Origin: Latrodectus hesperus
Lineage: Eukaryota > Arthropoda > Arachnida > Araneae > Theridiidae
DNA length: 64,000 nt
Assembly: GCA_037975125.1 (NCBI GenBank)
Contig: CM075853.1
Coordinates: 27,471,663 to 27,535,662 of the forward strand
Direction: 5' to 3'
Position 1 is the stretch's first letter, and the number at the start of each line of letters is the position of its first letter. Below are positions 40,801 through 54,720 of the stretch, in pieces. The position numbers and the translations under genes are program-made. Below the pieces are notes generated by a model that saw nothing but the letters and a program-made list of their open reading frames with translations, was not told where the DNA came from and did no database searches.

Positions 40801-42029
40801 TTATAAAATTAGATAATTTAACAAGTAATCTATCAGTGAAATCTATTATTATCTTTTCTTTCAAATATAATGACTAAAATGCTAAAACTATTGTAAGTAT
40901 TTCGTAAGAAAATATTATTTTCAGTCATAAATAAATATTAATAAATAGGTTCGTGCAATGATCATATCAAATGATTGAATCAAATTCTTCAACTGGATGA
41001 TATGCCATGAAATCCATCTCCAATTTTTCCCTCCTTTGAAATCATTTTGCGTAAACAACAGAGAAAAATAAAAGCAATTCACTTTTCTGTGACTACTCAA
41101 ATGAAATAAATACGTTCTCGTATGTTAAGCAATATAGGCAAAGTCATCGAGTGCACACACCTCGATTTGATTAGTAACGATTTACGAAGAACAGCATTTT
41201 TCCATATACTTGCACAACCTCCCATCCTCCTTTCCCTTCTGGCAGTTTATTTCTTAGGCGGGAGCTTCTTCGCCAAGAAAGAAGTAAGTATTGGAAATCA
41301 TTTCCTTATGAAGAGTGAAGACGTCTTAATATGATACTCCATCTTTCGCAACTAACTCCTCTCCTGTTTCCGAGTTACAAGGAAAAGGCTGTGTAAGGCT
41401 TTTGTTCTTTCAAGATGTTCCAAGCAAATACCCGGTATCGGAGAGTTATTGGACCGAAAGAGATTGTTTCCTAAATATGACACTTCTCTTATGAGGGAAA
41501 AGAAATAAGTGAATAGTAAGTATGTCGAATGCAGCATTAGTCACCGTTATTTTATACCCGTAGATTTATGGAAGTAACAATAAGATTCTAACAAAAGGTA
41601 TAGGATTACACTCGTCATTGGAGTAGTACTCATTATTTTATTACTTTCTTATTCTGAGCATTTTTTCAAAATGAACTTTTCAAAACTGAAAGTAAAATTT
41701 AATTTAAAATAAATAAATATTGTGTATTTAGCATTTTAAACATCGTGTAAAGTTGATGATAAATGCTTTGGGATGATATATTTTTTTGCCATAAATTTTT
41801 TCAATTATTGAAATTTCTTTGTACTATAATTGAGTAATTCTTAGGTTCACAGCTACCGATTTGTGTAGAAAAGGGTAGTGTGCGTAAAAAATACCAAACG
41901 TAGGTAACTCTTTGAAGTGATTCTGTTTTGTTTAATTTTTTGTAGTAATTAATCCCCTCAATGTAAAAAATATGTGTCAAAAATGTTTGATATTCAGTTG
42001 CATATAGTTTTGTCTTTGCCAAATCATTT

Positions 42030-42643
42030 GAACATGGAATCCACAGCATTTTTAAGGTGGTCCTAAAGATTTCTCTTTGGAAAAATAATTCTGAATCCTA
42101 ACTTTTCTTCCATTTTGTCATCAATTTTTTTTAGTTGGATTGAGCTCAAATATTCACTTGGTCTTTAGTTTTCTTTAGCTGTATTATGTGCATAAATATT
42201 TTCAAAATAACTTTTCATCCTGGCAAAAAATGTGAACATGGAATCCACAGCATTTTTAATGTGGTCCTAAAGGATTTCTCTTTGGAAAAATAATTCTGAA
42301 TCTTAACTTCTCTTCAATTTTGTCATCAATTATTTTAGTTGGATTGAGCTAAAATATTCACTTGGTCTTTAGTTTTAGCTGTATTATGTGCATAAATATT
42401 TACAAAATAACTTTTCATCCTGGCAAAAAATGTGAACATGGAATCTACAGCATTTTTAAGGTGGTCCTAAAGGATTTCTCTTTGGAAAAATAATTCTGAA
42501 TCCTAACTTTTCTTCCATTTTGTCATCAATTTTTTTTAGTTGGATTGAGCTCAAATATTCACTTGGTCTTTAGTTTTCTTTAGCTGTATTATGTGCATAA
42601 ATATTTACACAAAATAACTTTTCATCTTGGCAAAAAATGTGAA
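42030..42643. repeat. Three tandem copies of a ~200-204-bp unit
   Basis: Units starting gaacatggaat at 42030, 42234 and 42434 are nearly identical, with small indels (for example ttttttttag vs ttattttag) and substitutions. The last ends in aaaaaatgtgaag at 42643. No coding capacity was seen. The low divergence suggests a recent duplication. Confidence 0.95.
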
Positions 42644-44875
42644 GATTAGATTAAAACTCACAAAGTAATACGGAGCACCGGGAACTGAAAATTGGAGCAT
42701 TGTATCCAATTTCAACATGCGGAAAAGTAATAGTTCCAATAAGCATGACGAAAATATATTTCTTAAAAATAGCATGATGAGGAGATATTTTTAAACACTT
42801 AAAAATTGCTTAATTATGTATCTTAGAATGCATAGTAAAATTACAACTATCAATTTAATAAACTGTAACTATCCTATATTTTTCCTTCATAAAATATTAT
42901 TTAAAATTTTATAAGTTTTGTGGAACAAATTGTTGATCAATTATACTAAAGATAATATTAAATGTATTTTCCAAAAAGTGCTTATAACAATGCGCTTTAA
43001 ATATAGCAAACGAGCTTTAAATAATTCTAAAAATGACATAAACAGGGGGAAAATCTTCCTCAAATATATTTTTTAAAAAAAGCTTGATAATAATAAGAGA
43101 AAATTTTAAAGTTTAATAATAAGAAGATATTTGACATAAAATAATATTTTCAATTTAGAGTACGATATATTAATAAATAAATTAATTAATTTTGCATTTA
43201 ATTTTAGCAAAATGATATCGTGAAAAATTTATTTAATTATTTTCTTAACTATTTTTAGGTGATAGTTTGATTGTGTTATTTTACATAAGTTTTCATAAAA
43301 TATAATCACATTTTTATATTTAAAGGAAAGTATGATGTAAAAATATTGTGTTTTTGTAGGTTTAACTTTAAATACAAATTCGATCAACCCGTTTCTTAAC
43401 AAACCAAAATAAAAAATTCTCTATCTGGTTTCTTAGGTCGTAAAAAGTAGCATCTTATCTTGGTTGCATTATTACAAACCAGAAGTTGTAAAAGGTGCCA
43501 TAAAAATTCATAAAAAGTGTTACACTTGAATACTTTTACAGGGAAAAGAAACATAAACATTATGTCATGGGCGAAGAAAAGATATAAAAGAACGAAAAAT
43601 TAATAAAATTAATATCAAATGAGTAAAATTTTAGTATTTGTATTCTTAAAACTAAGCAATAATAATTTTTAGTTTCAAAATGCTTAAAACTGACTTAACA
43701 TGAAAATGAAATTTAGCAAAATTTAATTTTGAATTTAATTGTTAAAGTCATCAAAAAGTAAAATTTCGGACTGTTCTTCATTTGGGAAAATTGTTGAATT
43801 CTTATGTATGTGTCTAAATTATATAAATGAGTTTTCTTACTGCAAATATTTATTCTACGTGTTAAAGAAATATTTATGAAATACAAATATTCAAATGTAT
43901 GCTGTAAACTTACCTTAAAACAGCTTGAAAAGAAATAAATTATAAAATTTGTCAAGCGCTTAAGAATTTTGGACTTCTGAATTTTAACAAGTTTGATATA
44001 ATTTATTGAATTCAATTACATATTTGTATTTTATACAAAATATAACAATGTATAACAATATAAGTATATTGTGCTTTGAATTACGATAATAAGTAAACGT
44101 AAATAACTTTGGCATTAAAATATTTTGTCTTAATGATTATTTGGCACATTTTGTAAAGTCAGAAATTTACTTGCCATTCATGGTTGTATTTTGGCAGCGA
44201 TGATGTTTTTATTCTAAATGAAAATTAATATATACTTATTTAATTAGTTTCTTTATTTTTTAAGCATTTTGACCACAAGGATAAAAACATTCTATTTATC
44301 TTTTTTCTTATTTTTCAAAAAATGTTACTAGTCATCAATAAATTGCATTATCAAAAAGGAGATCAATATTAAAGGTGTTCCAAAATAAACAGTATAACAT
44401 AATAGTAGCATTTCTTAAATATAATTCAAAATATTAATATTTGAAAAATATGTTTAACATTTCAATCTTGATGAAATCAATATCTAATCTGCAGACTATC
44501 AAATGAACTATTTTCAATCTTTGAGAAACGGATTTTATACTCGTAATAAGCAAAAAAAGAAAAAATATCCATATAGTTTTTTTTAAACAAGGGTTTCAGT
44601 CTTCGATTTGAATTTAGAATTTTTTTTATTCAGAAATTGCTCAACTTGACCTTAATATTTTGGTCTTAAGCATTTTTCAATATTTATTTATGTTGATTAT
44701 TTTACTATAAAAAATGCATTAAAGTGGAAAATTTAAAAATTTATCTTCAACTCAGTTGTGTATTAAAAATCATTTTAAATATTTTCGTTTTTAATAAGGA
44801 ATAAATCTCTAACATTTTTTAAATAAAACTAAGTGATAAAGAACATAATTGAAAAGTGAGAAGAAATTGCAGAAT

Positions 44876-45034
<159 letters not shown>

Positions 45035-45169
45035 AGCGATCTCTGTATTTGTCGTAATATTGTAAGTCTTCAATAAATAAGGAAGTATTGTTGTTTCCAA
45101 ATTTTTATTTCTGTATAAAGGAATCATAATATAGAAATTTTATTTATTATTTTTTCTTAAATTACTATT

Positions 45170-45418
45170 TTCCTGCGTGACGACAGATGGTAAAGAGGTT
45201 AGCGTCCCTAACTTCGAAGCAATTGGTATCGGGTTCGAATCCTGATTCGGGCATCGATGTTTCTTTCTCTCTTTGCGTTTGTCTTTCTTCATCATTTCAC
45301 TTTCGGAGAGGAGATGGCACACCTACTGGGTGCCTCAATATATGAGATGCCATCAATTCGCATGTTATAAAGCTGAATAGGGCTAAGACTTAAATGCAGC
45401 CGGGTGTTTGAAAAAAAT
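45170..45418 (+). mobile_element. tRNA-derived SINE, family D
   Basis: The plus-strand head contains gatggtaaagaggttagcg (A-box region) and an exact B-box match, ggttcgaatcc. A ~170-bp body follows, including gagatggcacacctactggg, and the element ends in gccgggtgtttgaaaaaaa. The intact B box and A-rich tail support SINE structure. It is not a functional tRNA gene because the 5' side does not pair with the 3' acceptor-like gattcgggca. Confidence 0.75.
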
Positions 45419-45802
45419 TCTAAGCATTTTATTCATAACAATATTTTTTGATATACTAAATAATCCCTTAACACAGATATTTAAACTATATAATGTTTGT
45501 AAATGTCAATGATGTTATCAACAGCAAGAATTAGATGGTTGATGTGGATTTAGAAATAGTAAATAGGAGCAAGGGAAAACATTCATTCAAGTAATAGTAT
45601 AAAATACTAAATATGCTGATATATACTGGAATAAAGACACTGATATTATAATGACTGAGAGAAGCTTGTAAAACCTACTTATCAGCCAATTCTTTAAATG
45701 CGCAACTTTTATTTCGCTGTTGGACAAAATATCTTGCCAAATATGTAAATAACAGAAGAAAAGTTGAAGAGAAAAATTGAAGACATGAGACATTATGCTT
45801 TT

Positions 45803-45984
45803 TACTAGTACCCACAGATCCTGCTACATACTGGTAGTTTTCTAGTGCATACAGATGCTGCTACACAGTTTACTAGTGCGCACAGATGCTACTATATAGC
45901 TTACTAGTTCACACAGATGCTACCGCACAGTTTACTAGTACACACAGATGACACTATACAGTTTACTATCGCATGCAGACTCTC
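45803..45984. repeat. 31-bp minisatellite, about 6 copies
   Basis: Copies open tactagt and continue with cacagatgctactacacagtt-like sequence. The middle copies hold a 31-bp register; the first is longer and the last decays (tactatcgcatgcagac). It sits about 45 bp from the SINE at 46030. Confidence 0.9.
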
Positions 45985-46029
45985 ATCAAACGAATCACCA
46001 TCGATTTTCTAGCACATTGAAACTTTTTG

Positions 46030-46230
46030 TAGATAGTGGGTGGTATTCACATGTTCCCAAGAAGGAGCCAAAGTACCCAGCCTAACAGACGTGCATGTAG
46101 AATGCAAAAGCACAACACACATCTCTCGTTGTTCAGAGTGGCTGGGTTCGAATCCCAGACCTTGGCTACGATCGAATCCTTGAACTTATGTTCTGAAGAG
46201 CATTGCCTTACATTTAGGCCAGGGCTGTCT
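46030..46230 (-). mobile_element. tRNA-derived SINE, family A (copy 2)
   Basis: On the minus strand the head near 46229 reads ccctggcctaaatgtaaggc (A-box region), with a B-box-like ggattcgatc about 30 bases on. The body contains agccactctgaacaacgaga, closely matching the copy at 13200-13475, and similarity continues through a ttggct/gc...acatgtga segment. A second B-box-like ggattcgaaccc (reverse of 46145-46157) lies inside the body. The open frames over this stretch on both strands have no recognisable domain. Confidence 0.7.
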
Positions 46231-47510
46231 CCTACAGTTTTTATTGTCATTACGCAAGGGAACAATATTATTATCACATATTCATGGGAGGCCAAGGATC
46301 ATCATAACATTCATCGTTTTTCGAGATTGCGGCACCAAAGTAAAACAGACAGCACTTTTTATCATCAAATTCATGTTGTGGTTCATTACGTTTTCTACAT
46401 CGAAAAGTTGCAAAATTATTCCTCCTCAATTTCAAGCATGTAAAACCTTATCAATTAACTAACATAATTAGATCAAGGGCTCAAAATATTAAGGTAAAAT
46501 TTCCAAACATGCAAAAGTAATACTAAATCTTGCAACCCAAATTATTGTTCTCTATTTGTCCCCCGACAGCTCTTTAACACTTTATTGAGTGATTTTAATG
46601 TAATAGTTTAACTTATATTCTTATTAATGAAATATTCTAATGCTTATAGACAGAAAATTTAATTACTGTGCATTAGAAAGTTATTAAGTTACTAAAATTA
46701 TTTCTACCTTTACTGAACTAAAAAATTTCAAGAGAATATTTTTATCTCAGATATATATGTGTATGTGTGTATGTCTGAATAACTTTCTTATTTTTCTACT
46801 CTAATGAGTAACAATGTGAAATATAAGGAAATGAAAACGGAAAAGGATACTATCATGTAACACTAATTTCAATACAACTCTTAGGTCAATTCCTAATTTA
46901 CCATCTCTGAACACGAGGGAAATGATAAGAAAAAAGGGGAAAAGAGATATTATTTTCCCTTTGAGGTATCTGCATACCTTGATGGATTAGTTTTCAAGTT
47001 GCATATTGAAGATTGCATCTAGGTAGATATTTTTAGTATCAGAAACATTAATCATATCGCCCTATTTTAAGGATCACAAAAAATTACCTAATTAGTTTTT
47101 GAAAAGGAAATTTAAAATGTACTTCAAAAAACATTGAGATTAAATTTCGCGTTGTAAAATATTAATGTTATTATTTCTTCATAATGATAATATTTTGAGC
47201 AATAAATTAGAAGACACATGATTTCTTAGTTCATGAGCTTTAAATAATTATCTTTAAAATATTATACAATTTGCGTATAAAAAATTATAAGAAGGAAAGT
47301 CTTACAGCAATTGGAAATTCCATATGAATTGCGTAATTTAAATCCAACTATTTAATTTCCAACAAAAATTAAGTTATTATTAATTTTCAAGACATTCAAA
47401 ATAATTAATAAAAACTTGACTTAATAGTTTGACTAGACAGATTTTTAATCCAAAAGAATTCATTTCTAAATAAAAAGAAAAAATTTACTATGAAGAATGA
47501 GAAAGATGTT

Positions 47511-47731
<221 letters not shown>

Positions 47732-50199
47732 GTTTAGCTTATAAATTAAATGCTAAAATTTAAAATGTTTTTTTCACTATTATAATTTGTTTGGTTTTTC
47801 TGACTAAAGAAGATTGTTACAAATTAAAAAAAAATAAATATCATTTTTCTAAGCTCTTAAATATTTAAACAAAGAAAAAGCATTTTTTTCTACACTGTAT
47901 TCTATCCAAGAAAATGTTGTAAATACAATATCGGCATAAGTTTATTGATTAAGAAAGCACAAGACATATATTCAAGAAAATTAGTTATTTCTAAGTATAC
48001 ACTTTTTTAGTATGTATAGAAATAAATGATTTTCCATAAAAAAAAATCTTGAAAATTTTTTCAAAAGAAATTATTTTCAAAAATAAATTAATTATAAACT
48101 GAAACACATAAAAAATGAATAAACTTTTAATTAATTGTTTGAAATTACTTTGAAAAAACTGGAGGAATAGAAAGCTAAATATTATTTCCGTAATAATCCA
48201 AAATGTTTTCAGTATTATTGATTGAATTTGACTTACATCACTGTGATGAAGAAGCATTGTTAGGAAATGGTAAAAATAGGATCCTCGCGAATGAATAATT
48301 GTGATATACGGTTGAATGATTGCGAGCGTACCAAATTGGAAAATACTTTTTTGATTATTAATGTATTTAGTTGAATAATTTAAAAATACTTTTTTTTTCC
48401 TAATATTTATATAGATATTGTGAAAGCAGCAGTATCAGATTTTTGGTGAGAAACACGGTTTAAAAAAATGAAAAATATCGCCTCATTTGATCCCTGAAAT
48501 AAATAAAGGGACGTTAATAACGTTTTCCAGACTTTGTAAAAATTAGGAAAAATGCCTTTTATTCGTTCGACCAAAAATTACGAATTTCCATGGATAAAAA
48601 TAATTGATTGCAGAAAGAGTGTTTCAACCGTGGCGCAAAATGACATTCGTAGGGATTATAGGGAATTCTGTTTTAACGCTAGAGCGATTACAGATATAAA
48701 TTAGAGGGAAAAAGGCATGTTTACATCCACGCGTGTATTAAAATCTATTAGGAAGCGAGTTTTTTCATAAAAAATTTTGATTTACTTTTCATGCTTGTCG
48801 AATACATTTTATTGCTTAATATAAATACATAAATCTAAATTACATTTAGATTCACTAAATTTTAAGTCACAAATAATTAAAAAAAAAGTTTTTTTTTTCT
48901 TTTAGTTGACTGCTTTGGTATTCATATGTTTGATAGTATTGACATTGTTTTAGAATTTAATTTCATTGTAAAAGTTCTCAATATTTAGAAAAATACAATA
49001 TAAATATTTAGAAATTAAATTTGTCATGAAAACTGAAAATCGAAAATTTTCTTCTAATCAGATTTGAGACATTGGTAAATTGTTGACTTGAAATACTTTC
49101 CTCTTAAAAGAAAGAAAAGTTGGAAGTAAGAATATTTTTAATTCATTTTGTCTCCAAAAATTTATTTATCCTCAAAACTATTTTTATGTTTTAGGATATA
49201 ATATCTAGAGCATTTCACCAATTTCTTTATAATGTTTCGTAAATGCATTTTTTAGATTTCAATATTTTTCTATGTAAAAATATTATAATCATACTAAAAT
49301 GATTTTTATATAATTACAAATGTCATTTATCTTAACTTGTAATATCAGGAAAAATAAATTCAGTAATATAAAATAAAATGAAACAATTTCATTATAATAA
49401 GTGTTAATAAAATTTAGTTTCATTTTTTATTTTACTGATTTTTTATTTTTAAGTTACTGTGTTGCAAAATTGGAAATATATTTTAACAATGGGTGTTTGA
49501 AAACATTTATAAGTGAAATTAATTTTGAGCTTTATTTTCAATAAAAAACTAGTGAAATTTTAGCTTTATTATGATTATTTATTCATTTATTATTAACTGA
49601 GAAGTATTTATTAATTTATTTTTACAATTTAAAATTTTACAATGCTAAGTGTATATTCAATTGTAGATTTCGAAAAAATTTCCTTGGGATAAATCTTAAT
49701 GGAGAGTGAAATTTCATTTGGTATTGGTCTTTTAAGTTATCAATAGATACTTATATTAACAAAAATTGATCTAAAATTTAGAAAACTAAAAGATTATCAA
49801 TTTTAATAAAATAAAAGTGACATAACACTGTTTTTCTTAGCATTATCTATTGATCAAAAATAAATAGGATTTTCTTAATAAGAGTTAAGTATAAGCATAA
49901 AATTATTACAAAGTTTGGAGAAACATTTCATTCTGTTTTGAATTATTTAAGTTCTTAAAAAAACTCTAAAAATTTGTGTGAAAGCATATGAAAACAAGAA
50001 TTTTCATTAGTTTTGATTGTATTTAATATGTTGGATGTGAGCTATTTTCCTAAACTTTTACTTTAGCATCGTCTGTATGCTGAATAGGATATTGTAGTAT
50101 ACAATGTTATACTTTCGATGCGTAAGTGTGGGTGTGGATAACTATTATAATAATCTAACCATCCAAAAGGAAGTAAAATGGTTTGGTTATTTAGTAAAA

Positions 50200-50660
50200 T
50201 TCTCAAGAATAAAATCTCTATCTTCTGATAGTTATGTACCAGACCTTCACATCGTGCGTGATCCCTTTATATTCCATCCTCTTTTATTTAACTCCCCGTT
50301 TTTCCCCAACTATTCTCTATTTTTTCCCTTTTTTTTTCCTCTTTTATTCAGAAAGATTGCACTCTTTGCCGAAAATTGCCCTTCCAGCATAAAACATGGC
50401 CTTCATCCATTTCTTGCTGGGCATTCGGGCAGTTTAAGGGGGTGAGGAGAAGAAAAAATGAGAGGGCCCTGGCACACACACAAAATGGTTCGGAACAAAA
50501 ACGAAAATTTAAGGACTTTTCGTGTGCAGAATGCTGATTCATCGCGAGCTCCCAACTCTTCTGAAAGTTAGGGAAAAAGGGGAGAAATCCAGAATTGACG
50601 TCTCTGTCTCTGAAGACAAAACTTGGAAATCACTGTCTCGAGACAGGATTTATAAGCCAC
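50200..50660. other. GC-richer intronic block, function unknown
   Basis: Pyrimidine-rich and then mixed sequence, including gagagggccctggcacacac and tctcgagaca, in the intron 1.3-1.8 kb from Ig exon 1. No coding or transposon signature was recognised. It could be a regulatory element or an old insertion. Confidence 0.3.
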
Positions 50661-51731
50661 AAACCCCACGATGATTAAATTATGCTAATAAGCACGGTAT
50701 GAAATAGTTAAATATTAAATTAAAATTGAGAAAATTTTTAATCCGGTGTCAGTAAATACACAGAGAATGGTCTAAAGCGTTTATCTATAAAATATGCGCA
50801 TTAATATTAAAATTTATAATTTCACTCCTATCTTTCAAATTTTCAAATAGTTGTAAATTTATGTGTAATATTTTATTAGACTATTAACACTTCACATGAA
50901 TAATTTAAAAGATGCAATTTGATTTTATAGATAAAAGCTATATTTCTCTGAATAACGAGCCGCTTCAATTTTAAATTAGAGATTAATATTTTCTGAATAA
51001 TTTAATAGAGATAAGCACTGAAAGACTCATTAGAAATTCAGATTCAGTTATATCTTCTCTTCACGCATAAAATTAATGCATCTCCTGTAGAAGGAATTTT
51101 GAAAATGTTTAAAAATTGCATTGAAGCTGCGTGTTTTCACTTGCTTAATTGTTAGGTAGGTAACAAAGAAGTTATTTTAATTTCAAAATGCAATTGTATA
51201 TGATTTTGATATAATGTGATCTTGACAAACTGAGATAAATGCGTCCTTATCTGACAACAACACATATTATAGAAATAAATACGAATTAAAATCCTAGAAA
51301 TATATTTGTTAGGATCAAATAAATTTCATATAAAATTGAAATTATTAATAATATAGACTATTAGAGTGAGATTTTGGTTCACCAGTGGATAATCTAGTCG
51401 CAAAACGAAAAATACTGATTTTCATTGTGAACCTCGTTATATGTGATGTTTCATATGCAAGAATTTCATTTAAAAACCTATTCATTGAAAAATTCTCACT
51501 ATAAAAATTCACTATTGTTTTAACAATATGATATTTTTTGCGATGATTTCAACTCTAACATATATATTTTTATCTAAATCTATCTTTTATAAGAATATTA
51601 ATCAATATTCTTTAAACTAATTTGATATCTATGTGCATGTATATATACATAAAATTATATTAGTAATGTTACTGCTATAGATTTAAATATTTTTCCTTAA
51701 TAACTTCCTCTTATATGTATAAAATATTGGC

Positions 51732-51966
51732 ACAGATGCCGTATAATCCAGGATGTCAGATTCTGAGTTTGGTGATTTTTTGGCGGATTTTCTTAAGTAT
51801 TTGGCAATCTCGTTTTTGTTACGTCATAAATATGGAGACCTATAAGAATTCTGCAGAAAATTCTATTTTGGCAACCCTAGTATTTACGTTATCACGCAAG
51901 TCACAATATGTCATCTTTTCTATTGCCAAAAAAAAAAATCCAGAATTTGGACAATACGGCATCTGT
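51732..51966. mobile_element. MITE-like element with 19-bp terminal inverted repeats
   Basis: The left end 51732-51750 (acagatgccgtataatcca) and the reverse complement of 51948-51966 agree at 17 of 19 positions, including 13 contiguous bases. The ~235-bp interior has no recognisable protein and contains a palindromic agaattctgcagaaaattct near its centre. No target-site duplication was confirmed. Its right end is 39 bp from the last base of Ig exon 1, so it lies just inside the donor side of the intron. Confidence 0.7.
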
Positions 51967-52005
51967 AGCAAAACGTTAAATTGTAAGTTATGAAACCGCA
52001 CTTAC

Positions 52006-52302
52006 ATAATACATTTACTTCAGCATAATTGGTGGCGTTCCCTCGACCAATAGCATTCGCGAGAGAGCACGAATACATTCCTCGGTCCTCCTTCTGGACA
52101 TTGCGAACGGTCAAGGTAGGGTAGCCCTGCATACTGCTTTCGTACTTTCCTTTCGTGGGTACGGCCAATAGCTCGTCCTCGTGGTACCAAAGGACATCGG
52201 TGACGTTGAAGGGGTTGGCTTCATATGTGCAGTAGATGATGGCACTGTCCGATTCGTTGACAATGACACCGCCGATGGGTTGCATAACAACTGCTGGAGG
52301 AT
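52006..52302 (-). CDS. Ig-domain exon 1 of the visible set (I-set-like)
   Basis: This 297-nt exon encodes one complete Ig domain. The acceptor (tgcatttttag) precedes 52302 and the donor GTAAGT starts at 52005. Both ends are phase 1, so the first residue is completed from the previous exon, probably Asp in a D-P-P linker. Counting that residue as 1, the first Ig Cys is C25 (IIYC), the core Trp is W39 (LWY), and the C-terminal motif is D73-R-G-M-Y77-S-C79. Sequons lie at N16 (NES), N33 (NVT) and N89 (NAT). The F strand continues as SLANAIGRGNA, typical of I-set domains. The next visible exon is 12.6 kb downstream. No upstream exon of the gene is recognised between here and 64000, which implies a 5' intron over 11.6 kb or a missed exon. 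The open frame continues past the donor, but there it is intron. Confidence 0.9.
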
Positions 52303-54596
52303 CTAAAAATGCAAGAAATAAAATTTTATTTTAAGCTCATTTATTATTTGAAGTTAATTTGTTTCCGGTCATGTCAAAAACAAAAATATATGCGTTTGCC
52401 CAATCTATTATTATATATTATATCTTTTAGTTAAAGAGTACATTATATATAAAAAAACTATAAAGTATCATCTGGGTAATTTAATTTTTTTAAAGTTTGC
52501 TTATTTTTAAGATTTATCATCATACACGACAAAAATTATCACCGAAAAAATAAAAACAATATAAATGCCTTCATGATAATTTAGTAATACAATAACATTA
52601 TGAGTTTCCGGTCAATTGTAAGAGCATATATCAAAACACGATTTAGAATTTTTTTAAAACAGTGATTTTAAGAAATAAACTATAACAAAAAGAGAATATA
52701 TAAATTAGTTGGAATTTAAAAGTTACGTATAAAAAACAATAAACCTTAGATATATTTTAAAGAATTCATTTATTAAAAATGATTAGTAATATTTGGAAAA
52801 TTATTGTTGTTCATGTTTCAAATAAAAAAGGTGTAAAATACTAATAATACTTTAGGGACAATGAAAAGGCGTTTCTCACAGTTTGAGGTTAAAATTAAAC
52901 TGAACACAGAAAGAGCTATATTATATAGTACAATGAGCATATTATATAGCAGGAAACTAACAACAATTATCTAATTGTCTAAAAGATAATTCAGCTAAAA
53001 ATCAGTGTTATTGCAATTATAAAATAAGATATACAAATAGAAATCATAGTGAAATGTTTATACACAAGTAAAAATTATCAATGCTTCAACAAATCCATTA
53101 CCTTTTGTCTTATTAATAGAAATTATTACGAGAACCAATCACAAAGAATATAACAAGGACAAAAGAATCCCTATGAAAGAGGGTATAAATCAGAATATTA
53201 ACAATGACCATGCATTAATGTAAAATCCTAATAATTTTTCTGACCAGCAACAAGCAATTGGACAATAGCGGTACAGAAAAATCCCTGACGATTCCCATCA
53301 AAACGCGAGGTATGCTTTCTGATAGGGAAAAAGAATCCAGTCAGGGATTGGATCCCGATGAATAAAATGTGCAGATATAACCGGGAAAGTAGTAAAAAGT
53401 TGGGATAAAGATTCGATCGGCTCACGCGAATACAAAGACTTTCTTATCAATACCATATAAGGAAAGGAAATGCTTTTCCCTCCCTGACAAAGAACTAGGA
53501 AACGGGTTTAAGGAAAAGTGCAGGGAATATTGCGTGCTTTTGTATTAGTTATCATTCTCTCCGAAATAATGAGGTGAGTTTATTAATAAAATGTAGCAAA
53601 TACATGGAGATAATATTATATGTGACATATATTGTTACTAGTAATAAGCCTGTTCAACTTTACACAGACTCAAATAACAAAAAATTATTATATGTAAAAT
53701 AATGTATCGATAAAAGAAATTTAATAAAAATACATTTATGATTCTATATTTTGAAGTAAATGAAAATAAATATCAATAATACAGATTTATTTCAACTTTA
53801 ATATTAAGATAACATTGAATAATACTCATGTCAAATGTTTTATATTAATTTACAAAATTACTTAGCAAGAACAATATTACTTAAAAATTATTTTAGTTGG
53901 AAACCTAAAGATTAAAAAATAAAGATACTAATACATAGCAAGAACAAATGGACTTCAGTAATGACCTTGATATTTTTAAATCAAAATCGATAAAAAAATA
54001 TAGAAACATTTCATTGAATTAAAATATTTGATTTATTATTTTAAGGTTAGGTTTGAAAAACTAGCTGTCTTACAATAATTAAGATAAAACTAACATAATA
54101 TAATTGCAACAAAACGATAATGAATGGAGTTGAACAGGAATCAATAAAAGGCAGTTTTTTATTCATGTGAATTTTGAATTCTTTCTGTAGTGTAAAATGA
54201 TAATCTAAAAGAATTTATATGTCGTAATACGAGATTACACTAATTTATTATTATTAAACACACACATAACATTTTTTGAATAACTATTCTCGTTATAGTT
54301 TAGATTTATAATTTTGTTTTGATAAGATTTTCCCAAAAAGAAATGTGCAGATTGTCCCGTAAGGAACTATAATTTTTAATTAATACTGAAAAAATAATGT
54401 ATTTAAAAAGCTATTTATATATAAGTACAAACAAAAATAATCATACTAATAGCAAGTAGATTCACAAACAATAGTAAACAATAGTTAACAAGTAGATTTC
54501 AACGAAATTTTCAGTAACATCAAAAGCATTAAAAAAAATTAGATTTTTCTTAAAAATTAAACATATTTAAATAAATTTCTATATTTAACAATAAAG

Positions 54597-54720
<124 letters not shown>

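Noticed and set aside
45170..45260. A functional tRNA gene
   Set aside because: A and B boxes are present, but the two ends do not form an acceptor stem and a SINE body follows.
46036..46443. 135-codon plus-strand frame and its minus-strand counterpart
   Set aside because: Both lie over a tRNA-derived SINE and its flank; the translations show no domain.
51715..51993. 92-codon plus-strand frame
   Set aside because: It spans a terminal-inverted-repeat element and shows no domain; it is better explained as non-coding MITE-like DNA.
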